Shown here: positions 33,039-40,888 of the stretch, piece by piece | How the letters are laid out: each line of letters starts with the position of its first letter | How positions within the stretch are numbered: position 1 is the stretch's first letter | Origin: Methylovulum sp. | GTDB lineage: Bacteria; Pseudomonadota; Gammaproteobacteria; Methylococcales; Methylomonadaceae | Direction of reading: 5' to 3' | DNA length: 64,000 nucleotides | Assembly (NCBI GenBank): GCA_028712695.1 | Contig: JAQTQZ010000015.1 | Location: 1-64,000, forward strand | Program-made: the position numbers and the translations under genes | The notes under the pieces: generated by a model | Database searches by the model: none | Told to the model about the DNA's origin: nothing | What the model saw: the letters and a program-made list of their open reading frames with translations, nothing else

Positions 33039-33052
33039 TGTTTTACTTCATG

Positions 33053-33103
33053 TTCTTTGGAGCTGGAGATGGGACTCGAACCCGCGACCGGCTGATTACA
33101 AAT
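33053..33103. repeat. att core copy 3 (inside tRNA-Thr)
   Basis: 51 bases identical to copies 1 and 2, here contiguous with the intact 5' half of the tRNA gene. It is the right end of element 2 and the chromosomal reference site. Confidence 0.92.
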
Positions 33104-33133
33104 CAGCTGCTCTACCAACTGAGCTACACCAGC
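33058..33133 (-). tRNA. tRNA-Thr (anticodon TGT)
   Basis: 76 bases on the minus strand with encoded CCA. The D arm GCTCAGTTGGTAGAGC, the anticodon arm CTGAT-TTTGTAA-ATCAG with TGT, and the TTCGAGT T loop are clear. In the half that the att core covers, two pairs are broken: T6-T67 in the acceptor stem and C50-A64 in the T stem, and the discriminator is T. It probably still works, as no other candidate copy is in view, but the 3' half may have come from an element. Confidence 0.9.
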
Positions 33134-33200
33134 AAAGAAGCGATATTATATATTCATTTTTAATTTATTGTCTACTGTTTTTTAAGCTTAGCACGCTGGT

Positions 33201-33983
33201 TTAAGAGGCCGCTAGCCCGGCGATGTTATAGCCACAGTCAACGTAAGTAATTTCTCCGGTCACGCCAGATGCTAAATCTGAGCACATAAATGCCGCGACG
33301 TTACCGACTTCTTCAATAGTGACGTTGCGTTTTAACGGTGCGGTGTCGGCGGCTTTGCTCAGCATCGCTTTAAAATCATTGATACCCGATGCCGCAAGCG
33401 TTCTGATGGGGCCTGCGGATATGGCGTTAACGCGGGTGCCTTCAGCGCCTAAAGCGACTGCCATGTAGCGGACATTGGCTTCTAAACTGGCTTTGGCGAC
33501 ACCCATTACGTTGTAGTTAGGGATTGCCCGCTCTGCACCCAAATAGGTCAACGTCAGCAAAGAACCGTTACGGCCCGCCATCATTGCACGGCCTGCTTTT
33601 GCCAGTGCGGTGAAGCTATAGGAGCTGACATCGTGGGCGACGCGGAAGTTGTCGCGGGTGGTGACTTCAACATAATCGCCATTGAGCGCGTCACGTGGGG
33701 CAAAAGCAACCGAATGCACGATACAATCGATGCCATCCCAATGTTCGCCTAGCACTTTAAACACATTGTCAATATGGTCATCGCTGCTGACATCACATTC
33801 AATGGTGATGCTGGAGTTGCATTCTGCGGCCATTTCCACAACGCGGCTTTGTAGCCGTTCATTTTGAAAGGTAAATGCCAGTTCCGCGCCTTCGCGGTGC
33901 ATGGCCTGGGCAATCCCCCATGCGATCGAACGGTCGCTCGCCAAACCGACTATCAAAACTCGTTTGCCTTGCATAAAACCCAT
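33201..33983 (-). CDS. fabI: Enoyl-ACP reductase FabI
   Basis: The 260-residue protein starts [20 protein letters not shown] and has the FabI NAD(H) motif ([14 protein letters not shown]), [12 protein letters not shown] and the Tyr-x6-Lys pair ([20 protein letters not shown] then GVAKAS). It does the last reduction in each round of fatty acid elongation. ATG 33983 has GGGGAG at good distance; ATG 33989 is too close to it. Confidence 0.95.
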   Translation of the reverse strand: MGFMQGKRVLIVGLASDRSIAWGIAQAMHREGAELAFTFQNERLQSRVVEMAAECNSSITIECDVSSDDHIDNVFKVLGEHWDGIDCIVHSVAFAPRDALNGDYVEVTTRDNFRVAHDVSSYSFTALAKAGRAMMAGRNGSLLTLTYLGAERAIPNYNVMGVAKASLEANVRYMAVALGAEGTRVNAISAGPIRTLAASGINDFKAMLSKAADTAPLKRNVTIEEVGNVAAFMCSDLASGVTGEITYVDCGYNIAGLAAS

Positions 33984-34048
33984 TATCATCTCCCCGTGCT
34001 TTTATTGTTAGAATAGGATTGTTTGTTAAAAAAGGTTTCCAAGTATCT

Positions 34049-36211
34049 ATGAGCCGTTTATTGATGTCCAGTTTTTTGTCCGAGATGATGCCATCGCCGT
34101 TTATTTTGGTCGTGTTGGCTGCGTTGTTGACGGGCTGTGAGGTGTCGCAACTGAATAACCCTTACCCACGCGCTGAAAGCAAGCAAGCGATTTTATACGA
34201 ATCTTTTTCCGAGCGGCCTAAACACTTAGATCCGGCCATGGCTTACAGTTCGAATGAGTATGCCTTTATCGCGCAGATTTATGAGCCGCCATTCCAATAC
34301 CATTACCTAAAAAGACCGTATCAATTAACGACACTGACAGCAAGCAAAATGCCGGCTGTCATCTATCTAAATAAAGCAGGCGAGCCACTAGGGCAAGACA
34401 CCAAAGACAGCGATATTGCCTTCACTGATTATATTATCGACATCCAGCCTGCTATCCGTTATCAGCCACATCCTGCTTTAGCGCAAAACGCGCAGGGCGA
34501 ATTTCTTTATCATCATTTAAGCGGATCACAACTTCAGGCGCTGAATACGTTAAACGATTTTGCCCAAACTGGCTCGCGTGAGCTGGTTGCCGAGGATTAC
34601 ATCTATCAGATCAAACGTTTGGCACATCCAAAAAACCAGTCGCCCATCGCTGAGATCATGAAAAACTACATTGTCGGGTTTGCTGAATTTGCAGGGCAAG
34701 TCAGTGATAAGCCTAGAGCAGCAATTAAGGATTTGCCAATGACGGGGGTGCAAGCGGTTGGCCGCTATCAATACCGCATCCGTATAAAAGGCAAATATCC
34801 GCAATTTAAGTTCTGGTTGGCAATGCCGTTTTTTTCGCCAATGCCGTGGGAAGCAGATGTGTTTTATGACCAACCGGGGTTGGATGATAAAAACATCACC
34901 TTGGATTGGTTTCCTATCGGCACGGGCGCCTATCTGTTGGCCGAAAACAATCCCAACCGGCGCATGGTGTTATTAAAAAACCCTAATTTCCATAAAGAAA
35001 CCTATCCTACCGAGGGCGAACCAGGTGACGAAGCCCATGGCTTGTTGGCTGATACAGGAAAACCTTTGCCATTTATCGACAAGGTCGTATTTATCTTGGA
35101 GAAAGAGACAATCCCTTACTGGACGAAATTTTTGCAGGGCTATTATGATGCTTCAGGCATTGCCTCGGACAGCTTCGATCAGGCCATCCAATTTACCGGT
35201 AGCGGCGGTGTTGCGCTAACGCCGTCGATGCAGGAAAAAGGCATACAGTTAGAAACTTCGGTCACCATGTCGAATTTTTATCTGGGTTTTAATATGCTCG
35301 ATGCTACCGTCGGTGGCGACAGTGAAGCCGCCAGGAAATTACGCCAAGCTATTGCTATCGCAATTGATTATGAAGAGTTTATTACCATTTTTATGAATGC
35401 GCGGGGCGTTGCTGCGCAAGGTGTGTTGCCGCCAGGGATTTATGGTTTTACTGAGGGCCAAGCAGGCATTAACCCTTACGTTTATGATTGGATAAATGGC
35501 AAAGCGCAACGCAAAAATATTGCCGCAGCAAAGCAACTGATGACTGATGCAGGTTACGCTAACGGCATAGACCCTAAGACTGGGCAGGCCTTGATCCTGT
35601 ATTTTGATACGGCATCGAGCAGTATCGATGACCGTCCGCGCATGAACTGGTACCGCAAGCAGCTTGAAAAATTGGGCATCAAGCTGGTAATCCGCGCTAC
35701 GGATTACAACCGTTTTCAGGAAAAAATGCGCGTCGGCAATGCGCAGCTTTTTGTCTGGGGCTGGAATGCCGATTACCCTGACCCGGAAAATTTCTTTTTC
35801 TTGCTGTACGGGGGCAATGCCAAAGTGAAGACTGGCGGAGAAAATGCGGTCAATTATGCCAATCCTGAATTTGACCGCTTGTTTGAAGCCATGCGCAATA
35901 TGGATAACAGTGACCAACGTTACCAAATTATTCAGCAGTTACAGGAGGTTATACGCCATGACGCACCGTGGGTTTTTGGCTTTCATCCCAAGAACTTTTC
36001 ACTGTTCCATAGCTGGTATAAAAATATCAAACCGAATTTAATGGCTAATAATCAGCTTAAATATACCCGTATTGATCCTGTGGAGCGTGAGAAAAAACGT
36101 TCCACATGGAATCGCCCCGTGTTTTGGCCGCTAGTGCTTGCTGGCATGTTGCTGGTATTGCTGGCATATCCTGCGTTACGGGCCTATCGTCGGCGTTTGA
36201 CCGCAAAGTAA
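34049..36211 (+). CDS. Lipoprotein, peptide-type ABC substrate-binding protein with C-terminal membrane helix
   Basis: About 720 residues. The lipobox LLTGC ends a signal sequence (MPSPFILVVLAALLTGC). The body is a family-5 solute-binding protein (ERPKHLDPAMAYSSNEYAFI, then YDYWINGKAQ-like region and FVWGWNADYPDPENFFFLLY). The C terminus adds a membrane helix (PVFWPLVLAGMLLVLLAYPA) and a basic tail, unusual for this family. Oligopeptide-type permeases should lie nearby but none is in this window. TTG 34019 is a possible earlier start with no ribosome-binding site. Confidence 0.8.
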   Translation: MSRLLMSSFLSEMMPSPFILVVLAALLTGCEVSQLNNPYPRAESKQAILYESFSERPKHLDPAMAYSSNEYAFIAQIYEPPFQYHYLKRPYQLTTLTASKMPAVIYLNKAGEPLGQDTKDSDIAFTDYIIDIQPAIRYQPHPALAQNAQGEFLYHHLSGSQLQALNTLNDFAQTGSRELVAEDYIYQIKRLAHPKNQSPIAEIMKNYIVGFAEFAGQVSDKPRAAIKDLPMTGVQAVGRYQYRIRIKGKYPQFKFWLAMPFFSPMPWEADVFYDQPGLDDKNITLDWFPIGTGAYLLAENNPNRRMVLLKNPNFHKETYPTEGEPGDEAHGLLADTGKPLPFIDKVVFILEKETIPYWTKFLQGYYDASGIASDSFDQAIQFTGSGGVALTPSMQEKGIQLETSVTMSNFYLGFNMLDATVGGDSEAARKLRQAIAIAIDYEEFITIFMNARGVAAQGVLPPGIYGFTEGQAGINPYVYDWINGKAQRKNIAAAKQLMTDAGYANGIDPKTGQALILYFDTASSSIDDRPRMNWYRKQLEKLGIKLVIRATDYNRFQEKMRVGNAQLFVWGWNADYPDPENFFFLLYGGNAKVKTGGENAVNYANPEFDRLFEAMRNMDNSDQRYQIIQQLQEVIRHDAPWVFGFHPKNFSLFHSWYKNIKPNLMANNQLKYTRIDPVEREKKRSTWNRPVFWPLVLAGMLLVLLAYPALRAYRRRLTAK

Positions 36212-36231
36212 CCTTACAACCCTACAAAACA

Positions 36232-36921
36232 ATGGACATATTACAAAACTATTTGCACTATTTATTAGGTTTACTAAGCACTGCCAATTTATGTAGCCAA
36301 ACCCATGGCCTATTGCAGCAACTGTCATCGTTACTTACCCTACATGACATGACTACGGCGGCGACCAGTTTTTCCCTCATTGCTGCGGCGGAAATTGGCG
36401 ATAAAAGCCAGTTAGTTTGTATGACACTGGCAGCGCGTCATAAGCCCACACCTGTTTTATTAGGCGCTGTCGCGGCATTTGTCCTGTTAAATACGCTCGC
36501 CGTTGTGTTCGGTGTCGCTATTGCCAACTGGTTACCTGGCTATATTGTCGCCGCCGCCGTCGCAGTGTTATTCGCAGTCTTTGGGATACATGCCTTACGA
36601 ATAAAAGAGGATGATGACGATACTGACGTCAAGGAAATAAGCAATCATGGGATTTTCCTGACCACTTTTTTATTGATTACCGTTGCCGAATTTGGCGACA
36701 AAACCCAGCTTGCCGTCGTGGCGTTAAGCAGCACTTCAACACCTGCGGCTGTTTGGTTGGGTTCGACAGCCGCCTTGGCTTTCACATCTGCTTTGGGCAT
36801 TCTGGCAGGACGCACCGTGTTACAAAAAGTGCCGCTAGCGTTATTACATAAAATCAGTGGCACGATTTTTCTGGCTTTGGCGTTGTTCGCCGGTTACCAG
36901 TCTTATAGCAATTTTGCGTAG
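36232..36921 (+). CDS. GDT1/TMEM165-family cation exporter
   Basis: A 229-residue membrane protein with the two signature motifs of the UPF0016 family: AAEIGDKSQL and VAEFGDKTQL, each followed by a hydrophobic triple-helix repeat. The family exports manganese or calcium in exchange for protons. ATG 36232 is 20 bases after the previous stop; the longer ORF from 36106 overlaps the upstream gene. ATG 36349 is an alternative closer to the first motif. A four-Asp stretch (EDDDDTD) lies in the central loop. Confidence 0.88.
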   Translation: MDILQNYLHYLLGLLSTANLCSQTHGLLQQLSSLLTLHDMTTAATSFSLIAAAEIGDKSQLVCMTLAARHKPTPVLLGAVAAFVLLNTLAVVFGVAIANWLPGYIVAAAVAVLFAVFGIHALRIKEDDDDTDVKEISNHGIFLTTFLLITVAEFGDKTQLAVVALSSTSTPAAVWLGSTAALAFTSALGILAGRTVLQKVPLALLHKISGTIFLALALFAGYQSYSNFA

Positions 36922-37086
36922 TCGCTAAAAATACCTGCCAATTGGCACAATTATTAATTAAACGAGTAAGAATGCTACCATAAGCGTCATAAATTAAGGC
37001 GGCGTTCCATAACCTGGTGCGACTATAGCAATCCTCGGCATCAAGAAAATTGCCCCTTATCCACCTGGCCACCAAGCGAGACTTGA

Positions 37087-38244
37087 ATGAATGTGACTGC
37101 GGCAAATAGGCAAGACTTCTCCACTGACGTGCATCTTGAACGTATTGACGCTGACACCTTGGTCATCCGGTTGGCTGGCAGCTGGGCGCAAGGCGCAATA
37201 ATCAAACCGGTCGAAGAAGTGATCAGGGAATTGGATGAACTATCAGGTTTACGCCGGGTTTTCCTACAAACAAGCCAGTTAGAAAAATGGGATAGCCGGC
37301 TACCGGCTTATCTCCTAAAAATTATCGATTATTATCAAGCCAAAGACGTTGAAGTGGATTTGTCCGGCTTGCCGGAGGGAGTTCAAGGTTTGCTTAAATT
37401 GGCCCGCGCGGTACCAGAGCGGGCTGGCGACCGCCGCACTGTTAAAAAAACATCGGCGTTATACGAATTTGGCAAGACCGTGTTAGATGGCTTGCAAGAT
37501 GCCAAAGGCTTAATCACTTTTATTGGTGAAGCCGTATTGGCCTTTTGGGCTTTGCTACAAGGCAAGGCCCGGTTCCGCACAGTTGATTTGGTTTTATGTA
37601 TCCAAGAAGCGGGAGCCGAAGCGTTACCTATTGTGACACTGATCAGTTTATTGGTGGGCTTAATCCTGGCGTTTGTTGGTGCTGTCCAGCTAGCCATGTT
37701 CGGTGCGCAAATTTATATTGCCGATTTGGTTAGTTTGGGCACGGTGCGGGAAATGGGCGCGCTAATGACGGCCGTTATCATGTCCGGGCGCACCGGTGCG
37801 GCTTATGCGGCACAACTAGGCACGATGAATGTCAACAGCGAGATTGATGCGCTCAAGACCATGGGCATCTCACCCATGCAATTTTTGGTGATGCCACGGA
37901 TGCTGGCATTGGCTTTAATGCTGCCCTTACTTTGCCTTTATGCGGATTTTATGGGGATTCTGGGCGGCGCGTTGGTCACCATCAGTGTGTTTGATGTGTC
38001 GTTGATACAGTATGCGCATGAAGCACGCAGAATTGTCCACGTAGATGATTTCAGTATCGGCTTGTTCAAAAGCTTGGTATTCGCGGTACTGATTGCGACT
38101 GCCGGATGTATGAGAGGCATGCAATGCGGGCGTAGCGCATCTGCAGTCGGAAACGCCGCCACTTCCGCCGTGGTCAATAGCATTGTCTATATTGTGGTGG
38201 CGGATTCGCTCATCACCTTAATCTGCAATGAACTTAATATTTGA
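37087..38244 (+). CDS. mlaE: MlaE-type ABC permease with STAS domain
   Basis: A 385-residue protein: an N-terminal STAS-like domain (about 1-110, ITLVIRLAGSW-type strand and VDLSGLPEGVQGLLKLARAV) fused to a permease domain with GAVQLAMFGAQIYIADLVSL, MGALMTAVIMSGRTGAAYAA and LGTMNVNSEIDALKTMGISP. MCE-type transporters move phospholipids between the inner and outer membranes. The E. coli MlaE lacks STAS; here it is fused instead of separate (MlaB). Confidence 0.9.
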   Translation: MNVTAANRQDFSTDVHLERIDADTLVIRLAGSWAQGAIIKPVEEVIRELDELSGLRRVFLQTSQLEKWDSRLPAYLLKIIDYYQAKDVEVDLSGLPEGVQGLLKLARAVPERAGDRRTVKKTSALYEFGKTVLDGLQDAKGLITFIGEAVLAFWALLQGKARFRTVDLVLCIQEAGAEALPIVTLISLLVGLILAFVGAVQLAMFGAQIYIADLVSLGTVREMGALMTAVIMSGRTGAAYAAQLGTMNVNSEIDALKTMGISPMQFLVMPRMLALALMLPLLCLYADFMGILGGALVTISVFDVSLIQYAHEARRIVHVDDFSIGLFKSLVFAVLIATAGCMRGMQCGRSASAVGNAATSAVVNSIVYIVVADSLITLICNELNI

Positions 38245-38250
38245 CGGAAT

Positions 38251-39030
38251 ATGATAGCCACTATGGAAAAACCCCATATCACAGTCAATGATTTGACGAT
38301 GGCTTACGGTGACTTTGTGATCCAACATGACCTGAATTTTACTATCGACCGTGGCGATGTTTTTATTATCATGGGCGGCAGCGGCTGTGGCAAAAGCACC
38401 TTGCTCAAGCATTTGATAGGCCTGCAACGCCCTGTTAAAGGCGATGTCTTTTATAATCAGCGCAATTTTTGGCAGGCCAGCCAAAAAGAGCAAGCAAAGG
38501 TTATGCGGCGTTTTGGGGTGTTATATCAAAGTGGCGCGCTGTTTAGCTCACTTACGCTTGCCGAAAATATTGCCTTGCCGCTGGGTGAGTTCACCCGCTT
38601 AAGCCGTAGCGAAATCGCCGACATCATTTCCTACAAACTTGCGTTGGTCGGCCTCGCTGGATTCCAAGATTATTACCCCTCTGAAATTAGCGGTGGCATG
38701 CAAAAACGGGCGGGCTTGGCCAGGGCAATGGCACTTGATCCTGAGATATTGTTTTTTGACGAACCCTCAGCGGGGCTTGATCCGGTTAGCGCCAGACTCC
38801 TCGATGACCTCATCATCAAGTTAAAAGACACGTTAGGCACCACGATTGTTGTTGTCACCCACGAACTGGCCAGCATCTTTGCCATCGGCACCAACTCTGT
38901 TTTTCTTGATTCTGATACGAAAACAATGCTTGCGACCGGCAATCCAAAAAAATTGTTGGCTGAATCCAAGGATTTTAAAATCATCCAATTTCTGACCCGA
39001 GGGGAAGGCAATGTCAACAACGAAGCTTAA
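38251..39030 (+). CDS. mlaF: MlaF-type ABC ATPase
   Basis: A 259-residue ATPase with Walker A IMGGSGCGKSTLLKHLIG, a Q-loop GVLYQSGALFSSLTLAENI, signature EISGGMQKRAGLARAMALD, Walker B EILFFDEPSAGLDPV, as in MlaF. It energises the MlaE/MlaD complex. Six bases separate it from the permease. ATG 38263 is an alternative start. Confidence 0.92.
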   Translation: MIATMEKPHITVNDLTMAYGDFVIQHDLNFTIDRGDVFIIMGGSGCGKSTLLKHLIGLQRPVKGDVFYNQRNFWQASQKEQAKVMRRFGVLYQSGALFSSLTLAENIALPLGEFTRLSRSEIADIISYKLALVGLAGFQDYYPSEISGGMQKRAGLARAMALDPEILFFDEPSAGLDPVSARLLDDLIIKLKDTLGTTIVVVTHELASIFAIGTNSVFLDSDTKTMLATGNPKKLLAESKDFKIIQFLTRGEGNVNNEA

Positions 39031-39047
39031 CAGCGGGATGGCCTATT

Positions 39048-40085
39048 ATGAGTAAACCAGTCAACCCTATGGCTATCGGCGGTTTTACAATGGGCGCCCT
39101 TATCCTGCTAGTGATCGGCATTTTCATGTTCGGTGGGGGAACATTGTTAAAAGCCGATAAAATTAACTATGTTGTCTTTTTCAGCTCTTCGCTTAATGGT
39201 CTGGAGATAGGTGCGCCAGTAAAAATGCAGGGCGTTAAAATCGGTGAAGTGACAAAAATTGCCCTACAACTCGATCCGAAATCCGGCAAAATTTATAAAC
39301 CTGTTGTGATACAAATAGACCGCTCTAGCTTAACCAGTACGGGTGGCGGCGAACTACCTAAAGAAATGGACCGCGAAGAACAACTGGCAAACAGGGACAA
39401 ACTGGTTGCAGCGGGTTTTCGCGCCCGTTTGGAGACACAAAGCTTGTTGACCGGCTTGCTTTATGTCGATTTAGATGAGTACCCAGACAAGCCTCCTCTG
39501 TTTGCAGGGCTTGAATATCAAGGGCTGTTGGAAATTCCCGGCCTACCAACCGCCAGCGACGCGATATTTAATACCGCCGAAGAAGTTGCCAATAAATTGC
39601 GGGCCTTGCCATTGGATGAAATGGTTCAGGATGTTGTGGTCAGTCTAAAAGAAATACGTGGGTTGCTGGCCTCTGAGGACATCAAAAAATCCAAGGTTGC
39701 GCTAACTAACACCTTGGAAGAAACAGAGAAAATGATTAAAACCCTGAACACCAATTTGCCTGCTCTAATCAACGACACCAACAAGACCATTCTAAACACC
39801 AACGCGTTGGTTGAGGATTCCAGAACGATGGTGCAGGATCTTAATAAAGACATCAAGCCTGTTTTGAATTCTGCCGACAAAACCTTAGCGGCGGCGACAA
39901 AGGCTTTAAACAAAACCCAAGACTCAATGGCAAAGGTCAGCATTGCGGTCGGTGATGCGGTCGGCCCAGAATCGGCGTTAAATGAAACATTACACTCGCT
40001 GAATGAGGCCGCACAATCCATCAAGAACCTCACTGATTATCTGGAACGCCACCCGGAATCGTTGATTTCCGGAAAAGAACACTAA
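39048..40085 (+). CDS. mlaD: MCE-domain protein (MlaD type)
   Basis: 345 residues: an N-terminal membrane anchor (GGFTMGALILLVIGIFMFGG), one MCE domain (NYVVFFSSSLNGLEIGAPVK, then GVKIGEVTKI) and a long helical tail (EETEKMIKTLNTNLPALIND) that may bridge the periplasm. The short MlaD of E. coli (183 residues) lacks this tail. It starts 17 bases after mlaF. Confidence 0.9.
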   Translation: MSKPVNPMAIGGFTMGALILLVIGIFMFGGGTLLKADKINYVVFFSSSLNGLEIGAPVKMQGVKIGEVTKIALQLDPKSGKIYKPVVIQIDRSSLTSTGGGELPKEMDREEQLANRDKLVAAGFRARLETQSLLTGLLYVDLDEYPDKPPLFAGLEYQGLLEIPGLPTASDAIFNTAEEVANKLRALPLDEMVQDVVVSLKEIRGLLASEDIKKSKVALTNTLEETEKMIKTLNTNLPALINDTNKTILNTNALVEDSRTMVQDLNKDIKPVLNSADKTLAAATKALNKTQDSMAKVSIAVGDAVGPESALNETLHSLNEAAQSIKNLTDYLERHPESLISGKEH

Positions 40086-40098
40086 ATTGGAATTGCTT

Positions 40099-40746
40099 AT
40101 GTCTTTAAACCGTATTGTTTTGCTTCCCCCGCTATCGGCATTGGTCATATCCCTTAGCGGATGTATTGGTGGCTCTACGCCGATGTCACAATTTTATCTG
40201 TTAGAGCCTATCCATGCTACCGATAACGCCCCGTCTCCTGCGGAAGCCAAGCTACTTATCGCCTTGGCGCCAGTGCGGATACCCAAATACGCTGACCGCC
40301 CCCAAATTGTCAGCGCTACCGCCCAAAATACCTATCAGTTAAGCGAACTCAATCGTTGGGCAGAGGCACTGGACGAAAACATGACCCGCGTATTGATGGA
40401 AAACCTTTCCCTGTTAGTCCCAGCGGAAATGCAACTGACCAACACCTCAAATTTGGCTAAGCAGGCAAAATACCGTATTGCCGTGAACATCCTCGAATTT
40501 TATGTAGACCCTAAAGGACAAGCTAAGCTAAATGCCCAATGGGATGTGACACAGGACGGAAAAAAATTGTCAAGCCAACAAATGTCTTATCAATCGCCCG
40601 CTTCAACTTTTAATTATCAGGTTATGGTGACGGCACTCAATAAATGTTTAAGCAATCTAACCCGGGATATAGCAACCTCACTTCGACAACTTGATGATGC
40701 AGAAAAAAGCCAATCCACCTCCCCAAAGGCGGCATTGCCATCCTGA
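40099..40746 (+). CDS. ABC-type transport auxiliary lipoprotein (PqiC-like)
   Basis: About 215 residues. The lipobox SLSGC ends a short signal sequence (ALVISLSGC). The family motif STPMSQFYLLEP, then LIALAPVRIPKYADRPQIVS and LNRWAEALDENMTRVLMENL fits the PqiC/YmbA outer-membrane lipoproteins that accompany MCE proteins. ATG 40099 is preferred; TTG 40087 has no support. It is the last gene of the lipid transport operon. Confidence 0.88.
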   Translation: MSLNRIVLLPPLSALVISLSGCIGGSTPMSQFYLLEPIHATDNAPSPAEAKLLIALAPVRIPKYADRPQIVSATAQNTYQLSELNRWAEALDENMTRVLMENLSLLVPAEMQLTNTSNLAKQAKYRIAVNILEFYVDPKGQAKLNAQWDVTQDGKKLSSQQMSYQSPASTFNYQVMVTALNKCLSNLTRDIATSLRQLDDAEKSQSTSPKAALPS

Positions 40747-40767
40747 ATTGACCGCACCGATATTCTA

Positions 40768-40798
40768 GGCCTTGCAGGTTTTTAAAACCTGCAAGGCC
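40768..40798. repeat. 31-bp perfect palindrome after the lipid transport operon
   Basis: GGCCTTGCAGGTTTT, one T, and its exact complement. No U tail, so it may be a repeat-family palindrome or an mRNA 3'-end stabiliser. It lies between the lipoprotein gene and polA. Confidence 0.65.
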
Positions 40799-40888
40799 TT
40801 AATCCTAAACGGTTGGCCAAAAAATTTTTGCATCGTTAAAGTAAACGGGTAAAGTGGTGCGTTAGTTCTTAACCTTTAGCTTACGCCC

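Larger units (their letters stand above)
22384..33052. mobile_element. Integrative element 2 (about 10.7 kb), PICI/P4-like phage satellite
   Basis: Bounded by att copies 2 and 3, the latter inside the intact tRNA-Thr. Gene order: integrase, structured leader, AlpA, primase-helicase, repeats, terminase-small-like protein, two to three unknown proteins, HTH-GTPase, two more unknowns. Integrase, AlpA, Pri-Rep and TerS-like genes without capsid or large terminase are the hallmark set of phage-inducible chromosomal islands, which hijack a helper phage for packaging. The right-hand end has AT-rich cargo, as such elements usually carry defence genes there. Confidence 0.8.

Noticed and set aside
22384..33052. 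Complete prophage
   Set aside because: No capsid, portal, tail, large terminase or lysis genes were found; the gene set fits a satellite.
36212..36231. Manganese riboswitch before the GDT1-family gene
   Set aside because: The gap to the previous gene is only 20 bases, too short for a yybP-ykoY element.
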